Made by a program: the position numbers and the translations under genes. A stretch of DNA of 64,000 nucleotides. Origin: Achatina immaculata (lineage: Eukaryota; Mollusca; Gastropoda; Stylommatophora; Achatinidae). The notes below the pieces were generated by a model, which saw only the letters and a program-made list of their open reading frames with translations, did no database searches and had not been told where the DNA came from. Where the stretch lies: assembly GCA_009760885.1 (NCBI GenBank), contig CM019701.1:20919637-20983636 (forward strand), in the 5' to 3' direction. Below, one piece after another: positions 1-10,857 of the stretch (the first letter of the stretch is position 1; every line of letters starts with the position of its first letter).

Positions 1-700
1 GTTGTAGAAAATATGATTATGGAGGCAGGGAAGGTTAGGTACATCAGAATTTAGAGTTAAATCCATGTGTTTCTAAGTTCCTATATTTTTGTATGAGGCA
101 GTTTTCAAATCCCAGGCTACTTTTGTTGTAAGAGGGATATTATTTAATGGCTGCTACATACGAGTTTCTGATAAAAGAACATTTTACTCCCTCATAGTGT
201 GTTTATTAATGTTCATTTCTCAATTGCTTTCCTTAGGCATTCCTCTTTTTTTTAAATTTCAAATGGGCCTTGAAGAATTCGGAAAATAGGCCACAGTAAC
301 ATCTGTGAAAATATCAAGAAAGGAAATGGAAATAACTGGAATATACAATAAAAGAAAACAAAATAGAACTCCAATGTTGTGTTAACATGGAAAATTCCAA
401 GACAATAAGAAAAGGGATAGATTCTTTTTCAGATTTGCATCAGATAGAGAGAAGTTAGATGTCTTGTCACAGACATGACCTTAGAATGTGGATATAGAGA
501 AGAATAATTTCTTTGAAAGAAGTTAAGAAAAAAGTACTAAATCATTTGAAATTGAGAAGAGGAATAATGAAAACATAAAAATCAAACAATTAAAATATTT
601 TGGTTTTATCAAGAGACATAATACAATGATGAAAACCATAACTGAGGAAAAACTTGAAGGAAAAAAGCAAGAGGATGATGATATAAACAGAAGGGCAAGA
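1..700. other. AT-rich stretch, nothing assigned
   Basis: Low-complexity AT-rich sequence with no convincing reading frame, splice-bounded exon or repeat boundary. The later half runs into the decayed LINE RNase H remnant that follows and may be its upstream part, but I cannot show that by motif. Confidence 0.4.
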
Positions 701-724
701 TAAAGAAATAGGCTGTAGTCACTT

Positions 725-1060
725 TGGCCAAATTCACAGTGAAAACAATGAACATGCTAAGAAAAATTCAAGCTGACTCTCTAAGACAACAGTTATTCAG
801 ATCCATGCAGGTATTACACATCCATTGATTAACCATCATTTTTGTACCAGGTCATGCAGGTATAGACAAAGTGAAAGAGTAGATAACTGGCTGTCTTAAC
901 AGTCATAAAAAGATGAGAAGCAATGGGTTGAACCAGTGTCATCAATGCTATGAAAACTGGATGAAAAAAAGACTTGACAATTGCAAATCAGCATTCCTGT
1001 CCTGGAAAAGGAACTAGGGGTGAAACTTGATGTGGCAAAACATGACCACTAATTAGAATC
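725..1060 (+). mobile_element. Decayed LINE RNase H fragment
   Basis: Broken plus-strand reading gives MNMLRKIQADSLRQQLF followed by FVPGHAGIDKVKE and a stop. The PGHAG motif followed by the lost NExAD position is the usual C-terminal part of the RNase H domain in jockey/I-type non-LTR retrotransposons. A better preserved relative lies at 46.04-46.63 kb and another at 26.4-27.4 kb on the minus strand. Stops and frame changes mean it is not functional. Assignment rests on the motif and its order after a DS-M-LRKI-like strand; family identity below superfamily is not claimed. Confidence 0.6.
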
Positions 1061-1078
1061 ATCAGAAAGATGGTCAGT

Positions 1079-1568
1079 CATTTATTCATTCATTTGCATG
1101 TCCCTTGTGGAACTTTGCCTCCCTAAAAGCACTCCTGTAGGCCTCTTGGTTGTGAGCAAGATGCCCAGCTGCTGATGCATCCATTTGCAGATCATCAACA
1201 ATGTCTTGCAGCCATCTTTGCCTTGGTCTTCCTCTCTTTCTTTTCCCCATTATGTACCCTTTCAAGACGGTTTTTTCTAGATTATCATGACATTTAATGT
1301 GTCCAAAAATATTTAAGTTTTCTCTCTTTAATCCTCTTTACTAGCCAGCTTTCTTCAATATTAAGTTCTTGCAGTATGGATACACTTGTTCTTTTCTGTG
1401 TCCATGACACCCGAGAACTCCTCTGTAGCACCCACATTCAAAGGCATTCATGTATTTCTCAGCTGTTTTGTCAAGTGTCCAGGTCTCACAGGTATATGCC
1501 GCGATGAGAAAGATGCATGGCCCTAAAATCTTTGTGTTTCTGTCTGCTCCTCTCCATAGACACCCCAC
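1079..1568 (-). mobile_element. LINE-A 3' fragment with 8-bp target duplication
   Basis: The minus strand encodes the C-terminal tail of a non-LTR retrotransposon polyprotein (LWRGADRNTKI, CETWTLDKTAEK, ECGCYRGVLG), then the RGRPRRRW-like region and a 3' UTR ending at a GAATGAATGA-type tail. The same segment recurs at 8.6, 21.9, 24.3, 42.0, 50.8, 51.9 and 59.9 kb. TGGTCAGT occurs at both edges (1071-1078 and 1569-1576), fitting a target-site duplication of a 5'-truncated insertion. It has no RT catalytic region, so it is a dead 3' end. Confidence 0.8.
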
Positions 1569-1589
1569 TGGTCAGTTATTATATACTAC

Positions 1590-4045
1590 ATATTAATGGA
1601 GATATTAAAAAGAAGATTGGAGAACCTTTTGATATGTCCAAATTGCACAGATGATGGTCCTTTCTAAGTATGAAAACATGAGATAGAACAAGTTGGAGGA
1701 CTGTTGCAGTTAACTTTCCTGGGGAGACAGCACAAGATGATGATAATTTCATAGACAGACCTGAAAGAAAGATATCTGAGTGTTTCTTCAGACAACCAAA
1801 GAGGAACAGAGCAATTAATTATAAATACAATCCTTTACTGGATGAATGATCTCAACCACGTGAATCATGTAGCTATATTTGCCATTGGTACCAGAATACT
1901 AAACCATTGGCATCGTGTGTGTTGACAGTAGGTGAAAAAAAAAAAAGACACTTCAAATCATGTTTGCGAAAAACATTTGTAAAATTTTCAGCCTAAAATA
2001 GAAGAAAAGGCATCAGATAAAACTAAATAAAAACACAAGATTTTCACTGTGAGAAAAATCCTACCGAGTTTAACTATTTGCCCAAACATAAACTGAAGCA
2101 AAACTTCAAAAAAAGTGTAAAAAATGTATATTCATCTTAATAATTATGTTATTTTGTAACTTATGTTTTGTTTAATCTCATCATCTTTGGTCACTGCTGC
2201 TCATCTAATTGGACATTTTATTAGTAAAATTTAAGCAAAACTGAGTCATTTGTCACTATTTCTACCCAGTGGCTTGGCCTTCTCCTAGTTCTTGTGGTTA
2301 CCAATGTCGTCGTTGTTTACTTCTGCATTGGGAGATTCAGATTTGGAGAGACCACAACTCTTCTTCACAAGTATGACTCATTGACTGCATCAGAAACAAG
2401 TGAAAGGAGACGTTTACGGAATGGTCAGCAGTTAGAAATTAAAATGTGATAGTTAGGCTCAAGACTTTGTAACATACATGAGGATTTTAGTCATAAATTT
2501 CATTATAAATCATTTACTTGATTCTTTGTAACATATCATGGTTTGAATGCTTTAGCCATTGTCCAAATTGCCTTAGTGAAAAATTTTAAATGCTTGATTA
2601 ATTTGATTATGGCTTGATTACTTTGATTATGGGTATTTTGTTTCAGTTTGATCACATGGATTTTGACTGCACGCTTCTTCATGCACTGAATGAAAAAAAA
2701 ATGTGAAAATATAACTGTCACATCATTTTGTTTTATGTTTTTCTTAATATGAGCACATTAATTGTTACAATGATGCAATAAAGTGACTGAACAGACAACT
2801 TGCACAAAGCAAAATAACAGCTTTGGTATAAAGTTACATATAAAACAAAGCATAGCAAGGATACAGACAGCACATCCTAGCATTTCTACTACCATTTGCA
2901 CCATGTAGAAATGCTTCCCACAGTATGATTTCAGAAAGGGTAAAAAACACATCAGACTGATGAAAGAAAAAGACAAAAAAATGACATATAGCGTGCAGGT
3001 TAAAAACCTGGGCATTTTGGTCATGATTAAATTTAAATGAATTATTTTCTCTGTTTTTTTCTGTATTCACAGCAAAGTTTCATATGAAATAAGCAAATCA
3101 CTATAGTTTTAAAAAAAGACCATGTGTAGATGTGACATTTTGCTACAGAATAATGATACTTTCATATTTAATATAAAAATTACAGTGCTACAAGGACAGC
3201 AAATTATCATAGCTATATTCTACCTTTCTGTAGTTTTTATGGAAAAAGATCATTAAATTACATCAGTTTGGCCATTTGGACATGGAGTGATGCATTTGCT
3301 ATAACAAAGTGATCGTCAAAATTTTAAGTCATCATTTTAAATTGGTTCTGGAAATTAAAGAAAATCATCATAGCCCACAATGCCATTAATTTTGGCGTCT
3401 GCATTCCAGAACACTGCTTCTCAGTACAGGGAGATAAGCAAGCAAAAAGTATGATAGAAGTAAGTAACAGAAACAACTGACGGTGGCTCAAAGTTGAATG
3501 CAGAACTGAAACAGAAACTGTCATAAATAGAATTATTTATAATGTCTCTTTATCTCCATATTTAACACTTCAGAGTGTGTTACTCAAAAAAATGTATACT
3601 AGTCTTGATTTGTTTTCTAAAACCAAAAACTGACAAGAAATACATAAGATTTTCGCAGATTTGTAGGAAAGCAATTAACACTCTCAGGAAAATAATGCAA
3701 GAATTTAGTTTACTGATGTCAGCTCAAGGATGCTGGAGTTTGCAGACAAATACACTTATCTTGTTCACTTTGGGGACTTGAAGCAAGTCAGTATAACTGA
3801 CTCCATATCTGATGCACTGCTTTTTCTTCTTTTGTTGCATGTCTGCTGAAGTTTTTTGTGAAAAAATCATCGTATTGTTTTATTAGTGACACTCATTTGA
3901 TAACCTGCATTTTGGTGGCATGACTAAATAATCAGCTTGCACAAGATGTTAAATCACGAGTGTGAATAATATAAAATATATTTTATAAAATCTGAGAAAC
4001 CTATGTGAACACATCAAGCTGAAATTTAATATCTCTAGTATAAAT
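1590..4045. other. AT-rich stretch, nothing assigned
   Basis: No recognisable domain, tandem array or terminal repeat. Several short frames exist on the minus strand around 2.5-3.5 kb, but they overlap each other, lack family motifs and are not bounded by convincing splice sites, so I do not call genes. Confidence 0.4.
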
Positions 4046-4046
4046 T

Positions 4047-4213
4047 CTTTGAAAAAATCATAGACAAAGCACTTTAGATATTAAAGAAAGATAAATGACC
4101 AGAGAATTATCTGGGACTTGAACCATTGATTCCAGAGTCCATAGTTCAAGTCCCAGGTAGTTTTCTGGTCATTTATCTTTCTTCTAAAGTGCTTTGTCTA
4201 CGAATTTTCAAAG
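4047..4213. repeat. Foldback (hairpin) element, ~70-bp arms
   Basis: Left arm 4047-4123 and right arm 4144-4213 are near-perfect reverse complements around a 20-bp loop. The inner ends of the arms read CTGGGACTTGAAC and GTTCAAGTCCCAG, which resemble the B box of a tRNA promoter. The outer ends read CTTTGAAAA and TTTTCAAAG. Small indels near AAAGAAAGATAAATG show some age. It could be a foldback MITE or an inverted duplication of a tRNA-derived SINE piece. Confidence 0.8.
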
Positions 4214-4214
4214 G

Positions 4215-5270
4215 CTAATCATACAACCCTATGCACTATTGCTTACTGTTTGAAAGCTTCATTTCCTATTTGATAAAATCTGAATCAACTAAAAATGAGA
4301 TATTGATGGTCTTCTTTTGTTGCATATTTGCTGTGTGTTGCAGACAGTTTGACCTAAAGTGACCAATGATCCTGTATTGTATGGGATAGTCCTTTATTTT
4401 AAGGATTTGTTTCAGATATCATATTACTTCAGCTGAGACTCCTAAATGTCCCCTATTTTAAAACATGAGTCCCACGTTGTACTGTATTCTTCTCTTTGGT
4501 CGCTGCATGTTTAGAAATACACAGGATTTAAACAATTATTTTAGTGGAAGTGCTACTGTTCTGAAGAAAATTCAGTCTGTAGAGAAGTACAACAACAAGG
4601 CCTGATCAGCACATTTGTAAATAACGTTTAAACCTAGCCTACTGATTAAAATGTAAATTTATCCCCCAACCGTCAGGTCACACTATTTATTCATTATGAC
4701 CTCTCAGAGAGAAAATTATCCATGTGTAGCATTTTTTTTAAAAACTTGTCAAAAATGTGCTTTTCTTTTTGGTGGTCAGAAAGCTTGATTTTATGGAGCA
4801 GAATTTCCTGGACTAGCTCATTTTTGGAATAAAACTAATGTTAGTATTTTTTTTAAAAACTAAAGAAAACAGGGAGCATCGTTGTCTCTTCATAACAAAA
4901 AAGTTAGCTCAGAATAAATCATTGAAACAAGGCATTCCTAACAAAGATGTAGGTTATTTATAGTTTTATGGGCATTGTTTTACTTTTTTATTCTAAGACA
5001 GAGACAGTGTGAATACAGTTATGTCTTTGAGATTATATATAATCAAAGCACTTGAAAACAGTTCCTGATTTATCACATTACACTCTGAACTTCACACTGT
5101 GGACTCATAGGAGATGAATTTTGGTGCTTTTTTTTTTACATTTTAGTTGTATGAAGTCTACATGCAATGATAATAATTTTGAACTTTCTACACCTGGATT
5201 TTCCTAGCATTTGCTTCATTTCTTACTGGTGGCTTAGCTGAATTGTATTTTTGTATAGTTCTGTTTTTAT
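4215..5270. other. AT-rich stretch, nothing assigned
   Basis: Unique-looking AT-rich sequence up to the abrupt start of the minisatellite block. I see no motif-bearing frame and no repeated unit. Confidence 0.4.
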
Positions 5271-5277
5271 TATTAGT

Positions 5278-6512
5278 TCATGAGCATCATCGGTATCATC
5301 TGTATCAGTAGCAGAAGTATCATCTGTATCAGTAGCATAAGTATCATCAGTATCATCCATATCAGTAACATAAGTATCATCAGTATAATAAGTATTACTG
5401 GTATCATCCATATCAGTAGCATAAGTATCATCAGTATCAGCCACAGCAGTAGCATAAGTATCATCAGTATTATCCATATCAGTAGCATAAGTATCATCTG
5501 TATCAGTAGCATAAGTATCATCCATATCCATATAAGTAGCATAAGTATCATCCATATCAGTGGCATAAGTATCATCAGTATCATCCATATCACTAGAATA
5601 AGCATCATCAGTATCATCCTTATCAGTAGCATAAGTATCACCCATATCAGTACCATAAGCATCTTTTGTATCAGTAGCATAAGTATCATGAGTATCATCT
5701 GTATCATCAGGATCATCCATATCAGTAACATAAGTATCATCAGCATAATAAGTATCATCAGTATCAACTATATCAGTAGCATAAGTATCATCAGTATTAT
5801 CAACATCAGTAGCATAATTATCATCTGTATCAATAGCATAAGTATCATCCATATCCGTATCAGTAGCATAAGTATCATCCATATCAGTAGCATAAGTATC
5901 ATCAGTATCATCCATATCAGTAGAATAAGCATTATCAGTATCATCCTTATCAGTAGCATAAGTATCACCCATATCAGTAGCATAAGTATCTTTCATATCA
6001 GTAGCATAAGTATCACGAGTATCATCTGTATCAGTAGCATAAGTATCATATGTATCAGTAGCATAAGTATCATCCGCATCAGTAGCATAAGTTTCATCAG
6101 TATCATCCGTATCAGTAGCATAAATATCATCCGTATCAGTAGCATAAGTATAATCAGTATCATCCATATCAGTAGTATAAGTATCATTTGAATAAGTAGC
6201 ACAAGCATCATCAGTATCATCCATATCAGTAGCTTCAGCAGCACAAGTATCATCCTTATCAGTAACATAAGTATCATCAATATCATCCGTATCAGTAGCA
6301 CAAGTATCATCCGTATCAGTATCATCCATATCAGTAGCATAAGTATCATCCGTATCAGTATTATCAGTATCATCCATATCAGTAGTATAAGCGTCATCTG
6401 TATCAGCATCATCCATATCAGTAGCATAAATATCGTCAGTATCGTCCATATAAATAGGATAAGTATCATCCGTATAAATACAATAAGTATCATCCATATA
6501 AACAGCATAAGT
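5278..6512. repeat. 24/33-bp minisatellite (left outer array)
   Basis: Degenerate tandem repeat. The basic unit is the 24-mer GTAGCATAAGTATCATC + CATATCA; many copies carry an extra 9-bp GTATCATCA, giving 33 bp. Both lengths are multiples of three, so several frames on both strands stay open for hundreds of codons; the minus strand reads as DDTYATD-type acidic repeats. Those frames are products of the repeat period and are not called as genes. The same array type, same orientation, reappears at 22.35-23.57 kb. Confidence 0.95.
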
Positions 6513-6836
6513 CTTCTTATATCTTATCTTATATCCTTCCCGTGCCGTTAGACGTCACACAGGGCTCGCAAAGTAGTTCGCCAATTTTCCTGTCTTCGGC
6601 GAGTCTTTCAACCTCAACAAAGGATTTTATGCCTGTTAACTTGGCCCCTCTTAATAATGTCCTCTTCAGAGTTTCACGCGGTCTGCCCCTTTTTCTTCGG
6701 CCTGTTGTGTTCCACTTGATAGCTTGTTTTGGGATTCTCTGCTCATTTCTTCTCATCAAGTGACCAACATATGTCCATCTCCTTTTCCTGATCACCCGTG
6801 AGACTGGTTGTTGTTCAGTCATCTGTCTTATCTCTG
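6513..6836 (-). mobile_element. LINE-B 3' fragment inserted in minisatellite
   Basis: Minus-strand coding matches the C-terminal tail seen at 17.4-17.9 kb and 42.7-43.4 kb: EIRQMTEQQPVS, KRRWTYVGHLMRR, TTGRRKRGRPRETLKR, then the stop region, a GGCACGGGAAGG motif and an ATAAGATATAAG-like tail. GCATAAGT lies at both borders (6505-6512 and 6837-6844), a possible 8-bp target duplication, though the same string also belongs to the satellite unit. Severely 5'-truncated. Confidence 0.85.
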
Positions 6837-7379
6837 CATAAGTAGAATCAGTATAAATAGCATAATTCTCATCCATAAAAATACCATAAGTATTATCAGT
6901 ATCATCCGTATAAATAGCATAAGTATCATCAGTATGATCCGTATAAATAGCATAAGTATCATCCGTATCAGCAGTAGCATATGTATAATCAGCATCATCC
7001 ATATCAGTAGCATAAGTATCATCAGTATCAGTAGCATAGGTATCATCAATATCATCCTTATTAGTAGCATAAGAATCATCCGTATCAGTTCCATAAGTAT
7101 CATCCGTATAAATAGCATAAGTATCATCTGTATAAATAGCCTAAGTATCATCCGTATAAATAGCATAATTATCATCCGTATAAATAGATATGTATCATCA
7201 GTATCATCCATAAAATAGCATAAGTATCATGCGTATAAATAACATTAAGTATCATTCGTATAAATAGCATAACTATCATCCGTATAAATAACATAAGTAT
7301 CATCAGTCTCATCCGTATATATAGCATGAGTATCATCAGTATCATCCATATAAATAGCATAAGTATCATCCGTATAAAT
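6837..7379. repeat. 24-bp minisatellite, mixed types
   Basis: Tandem copies of CCGTATAAATAGCATAAGTATCAT with some GTATCAGTAGC-type units in the middle, so it is a transition between the outer 24/33-bp type and the CCGTATAAATAGC type that dominates further right. Confidence 0.9.
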
Positions 7380-8075
7380 CTCTCTCTGAACCTTAAGTGC
7401 CCAGGGCACATGGGGCTTCTGCAAGGGTTTTCCACAAATGCCTGTCCTTCGCCTTTTTTCTGCTCTTGCCCAGGTGAGCCCTTTATTGCTCAACATCCTT
7501 TCTGTTGTTCTTCTCCATGTCTTTTTTGGTCTACCCTTACTTCTGTTCCCATGTGGTGTCCATCTTAGTGCTATTTTTGGTAGTGAGTTGTCAGTCATTC
7601 GGAGCACATGTCCCAACCATCGCCAGCGTCTTTCCTCCATAATTATTGTCAGTGGCTTCATCTGCATTTCTGCCAATAAGATGTTATTTCTTATGGTGTT
7701 TGGCCAACTATTTTTCTAATTCTTCGTAAACATTTAGTCTGGAAAGAATTCAACTTGTTTTCTATGGTTATGGTGATTTTCCAGCATTCACTTCCATAGA
7801 GTAGTACACTTAGAACATTACTCTTAAATATCCTGATTTTCATATTTATGCTTAGTTTTTTAAAAATTTCCATATAGTCTGCAGCATTGCAAAAGCCTGG
7901 TTTGCTCTAGTAAGTCTGCTGTTGATGTCATTTGTGCTGTCTCCATTTTCTACTACTCTGCTGCCAAGGTATACAAATTCGTTGAACTCCTTCACTAACT
8001 TGCTATATACTCTGAGTACATTTCTGTTGTTCACATTTTGCTTCATTAACTTTGTCTTTCCTACGTTGATCTTTG
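7380..8075 (-). mobile_element. LINE-C RT C-terminal/3' fragment in minisatellite
   Basis: Minus-strand reading, with one clear frame break near 7.7-7.9 kb, gives the block found intact at 63.1-63.98 kb: KINVGKTKLMKQNVN, EFVYLGSRVVENGDS, LLYGSECWKIT, EMQMKPLT, RRWRWLGHVLRMTDN and KGRPKKTWRR. It ends with a GAGA-type tail at the left edge. TCCGTATAAAT is present at both borders (7369-7379 and 8076-8086), which would be an 11-bp target duplication but is also part of the satellite unit. The RT catalytic motif is absent because of 5' truncation. Confidence 0.85.
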
Positions 8076-8595
8076 TCCGTATAAATAGCAGAAGTATAAT
8101 CCGTATAAATAGCATAAGTATCATCAGTATAAGTAGCATAAGTATCATCCGTATAAATAGCATAAGTATTATCAGTATAATCCGTATAAATAGCATAAGT
8201 ATCATCCGTATAAATAGCATAAGTATCATCCACACAAATAGCACAAATATCATCTGTATAAATAGCATACGTATCACCAGTATCATCCGTATAAATTGCA
8301 TAAGTATCATCCGTATAAATAGCCTAAGTATCATCAGTATAAATAGCATAAGTATCATCAGAATCATCTGTGTAAATAGCATAAGTATCATCCGCATAAA
8401 TAGCATAATTATCATCTGTATAAATAGCATAAGTATCAACCGTATGAATAGCATAAGTATCATCCGTATAAATAGCATAAGTATCATCCGTATAAATAGC
8501 ATAAGTATCATCAGTATCATCCGTATAAATAGCATAAGTATCATCGGTATAAACAGCGTAAGTATCATCCATATAAATAGCATAAGTATCATAGT
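8076..8595. repeat. 24-bp minisatellite
   Basis: Tandem 24-mers of the CCGTATAAATAGCATAAGTATCAT type with single-base variants and occasional 9-bp additions (ATCAGTATC). Period of three nucleotides leaves open frames on both strands; not genes. Confidence 0.93.
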
Positions 8596-8909
8596 ATCAT
8601 CGTGGACACAAAAAAGAACAATTATATCTATACTACAAGAGCTTAATATTGAAGAAAGCTGGCTAGTAAAAAGGATTAAAGAGAGAAATTAAATATTTTG
8701 GCACATTAAACGTCATGATAATTTAGAGAAGACCATATTGGAAGAATACATCATGGGAAAAAGAAAAAGAGGAAGACCAAAACGAAGATGGCTGCAAGAA
8801 ATCGTTGATGATCTGCAAATGGACGCAGCAGCAGCAGGCTATCGTGCCCACACAAGAGAGGCCTACAGGAGTGCTGTTTGGGATATGCAAATGAAGGAAT
8901 GAATGAATC
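8596..8909 (+). mobile_element. LINE-A 3' fragment in minisatellite
   Basis: Begins within the segment reading TGGACACAAAAAAGAAC, continues through GAAAGCTGGCTAGTAAAAAGG and GAAAAAGAGGAAGACCAAAACG, and ends in GAATGAATGAAT directly against satellite sequence. It matches the plus-strand copies at 24.6-24.9 and 60.2-60.5 kb. Only the extreme 3' end is present. Confidence 0.85.
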
Positions 8910-9480
8910 ATACGTATAAAAAGCATAAGTATCATCAGTATAAATAGCATAAGTATCATCCATATAAATAGCATAAGTATTATCAGTATTATCCGTATAA
9001 ATAGCATAGGAATCATCCGTATAAATAGCGTAAGTATCATCAGTATCATCCATATAAATAACATAAGTATCATCCGTATAAATAGCCTAAGTATCATCCG
9101 CATAAATAGCATAAATATCATCCGTATAATAGCATAAGCATCATCAATATCATCCGTATAAATAGTACAAGTACCATCCTTATAAATAGCATAAGTATCA
9201 TCAGTATAAATAGCATAAGTATCATCAGTATAAATAGCATAAGTATAATCACCATAAATAGCATAAGTATCATCCGTGTAAATAGCATAAGTATCATCCG
9301 TATAAATAGCATAAGTATTATCCGTATAAATAGCATAAGTATCATCAGTATCATCCGTATAAATAGCATAAGTATCGTCCGTATAGGTAGCATTAGTGTC
9401 ATTCGTATAAATAGCACACCCGTATAAATGGCATAAGTATCATCCGTATAAATAGCATAAGTATCATCCGTACACATAGC
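8910..9480. repeat. 24-bp minisatellite
   Basis: Continuation of the 24-mer array; the last units before 9.48 kb change to a 17-bp period. Confidence 0.93.
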
Positions 9481-9673
9481 ATATCCGTATAAATAGCATA
9501 AGTAACTTTAATATAAATAGCATATCGGTATAAATAGCATATCCGTATAAATAAAATATCCGTATAAATAGCATATCCGTATAACTAGCATATCCGTATA
9601 AATAGCATATTCGTATAAATAGCATATCCGTATAAGTAGTATATCCGTATAAATAGCATATCCGTGTAAATAG
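9481..9673. repeat. 17-bp minisatellite, first run
   Basis: Unit CCGTATAAATAGCATAT. It equals the neighbouring 24-mer without 7 bp (AAGTATC or equivalent), so the 17-mer probably arose from the 24-mer. 17 is not a multiple of three, so the translation cycles through all three frames and gives a 17-residue repeat. Confidence 0.93.
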
Positions 9674-10428
9674 CACATGTTACGATAAAATATTAATGAG
9701 GGTGGGATGTATTTTTTCATTCCTGGTGTTGCCCTGCTGGTGATACAACAGTAACATGCTGTAACATGGAGCTGCTTGAACTACAAACATTGTCCGTAAA
9801 CACTAGCGAGGGTGTAGAGTGACACTTGATTATCCGCTGCAACAAGACCTCAACTACTGTGTGGGCTGTCTTGTCTGGCACAAAGAAACATTCTGCCTAT
9901 AGAATCAAGTAGTCTACAGCATGAAGCATGTATTTATTTCCAGTCAATGTTGGCAGATACGGGTCTGAGAAATCCATCGAGATCTTTTGGAATGGAAAGC
10001 CAGTAATTTCTGTCTCTTGCAGAGGTACATTCTCGTGCAGAACATTGTGTTCCCGAATCTACACGTTGGTAACAATTTAGAAACATGTTAGGCCAATAAT
10101 ATCGGGAACCCAGCGCAGAATACACCTTATCTCGACCCATATGTCCATTTTCTTCATGGAACTGTATGAGATCGGAGATGACTAGGAACATACAGTCTCA
10201 TTCGTGGTTCAGTTTCACCAGGCTTTGAAAGAAAATACATTCTCCTGGTGTATCATGAAGTTCTTATACGTCGGGGAACTAGATTCTGCTGCTTCTAGAG
10301 ACGTTTTAATTCTGGCTGTTTCAGGATCCTGTCCCAGCTCAGATACTAGATCAAAGTGAGAAATGTCTAGGAGTAGTTCCTCAGATTCCATATCAGATTG
10401 TATAAAATTTCTGTAATAATCTACTGCA
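9674..10428 (-). mobile_element. Ty3-type pol/integrase fragment, copy 1
   Basis: Minus strand carries, in order, the linker before integrase (SELGQDPETARI-like, rest in another frame), a zinc-binding HHCC-like module (HEENGHMGRDKVYSAL, then RYYWPNMF and a C-rich end with CSAREC), and the start of the integrase core in shifted frames (VDSGTQCS, IPKDLDGF, then PDKTAHTV and an NVCGSS-like DN motif in other copies). No gag, protease, RT or LTR accompanies it. Both edges abut the 17-bp satellite: left at CACATGT, right at CTACTGCATAAG. About 755 bp. Frame breaks make it non-functional. Confidence 0.85.
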
Positions 10429-10857
10429 TAAGTATCAACTGTATGAATAACATATCCGTATGAATAGCATAAGTATCATCCGTATTAATAGCACATCCAT
10501 AAAAATAGCAAATCCGTATAAATAGCATATCGGTATAAATAGCTTATCCGTATAAATAGCATATCCATTTGAATAGCATATCCGTATGAATACCATATGC
10601 GTATAAATAGCGTATCAGAATAAATAGCATATCCGTATGAATAGCATATCCGTACAAATAGCATATCCGTATAAATAGGATATCCTTATAAATAGCATTT
10701 CAGTATAAATGGCATATCCGTACAAATAGCATATCCGTAAAAATAGCATGTCCTTAATAAATAGCATATCCGGATAAATAGCATACCAGTATAAATAGCA
10801 TATCCGTGTAAATAGCATATCCTTATAAATAGCATAAGTATCATCCGTATAAATAGC
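10429..10857. repeat. 17-bp minisatellite between integrase copies 1 and 2
   Basis: About 25 units of the CCGTATAAATAGCATAT type with some 24-mers at each edge next to the integrase fragments. Confidence 0.93.

Noticed and set aside
2758..3070. Minus-strand frames with hydrophobic stretches near 2.8-3.0 kb
   Set aside because: Overlapping short frames in AT-rich sequence; no domain, splice or start support.
4110..4156. Functional tRNA gene at the B-box-like sequence
   Set aside because: No A box or cloverleaf; the B-box string is part of an inverted repeat.
5223..6497. 424-codon minus-strand frame with DDTYATDMDD repeats
   Set aside because: The repeat period is a multiple of three and overlapping frames are open on both strands; no start context, signal or splice support.
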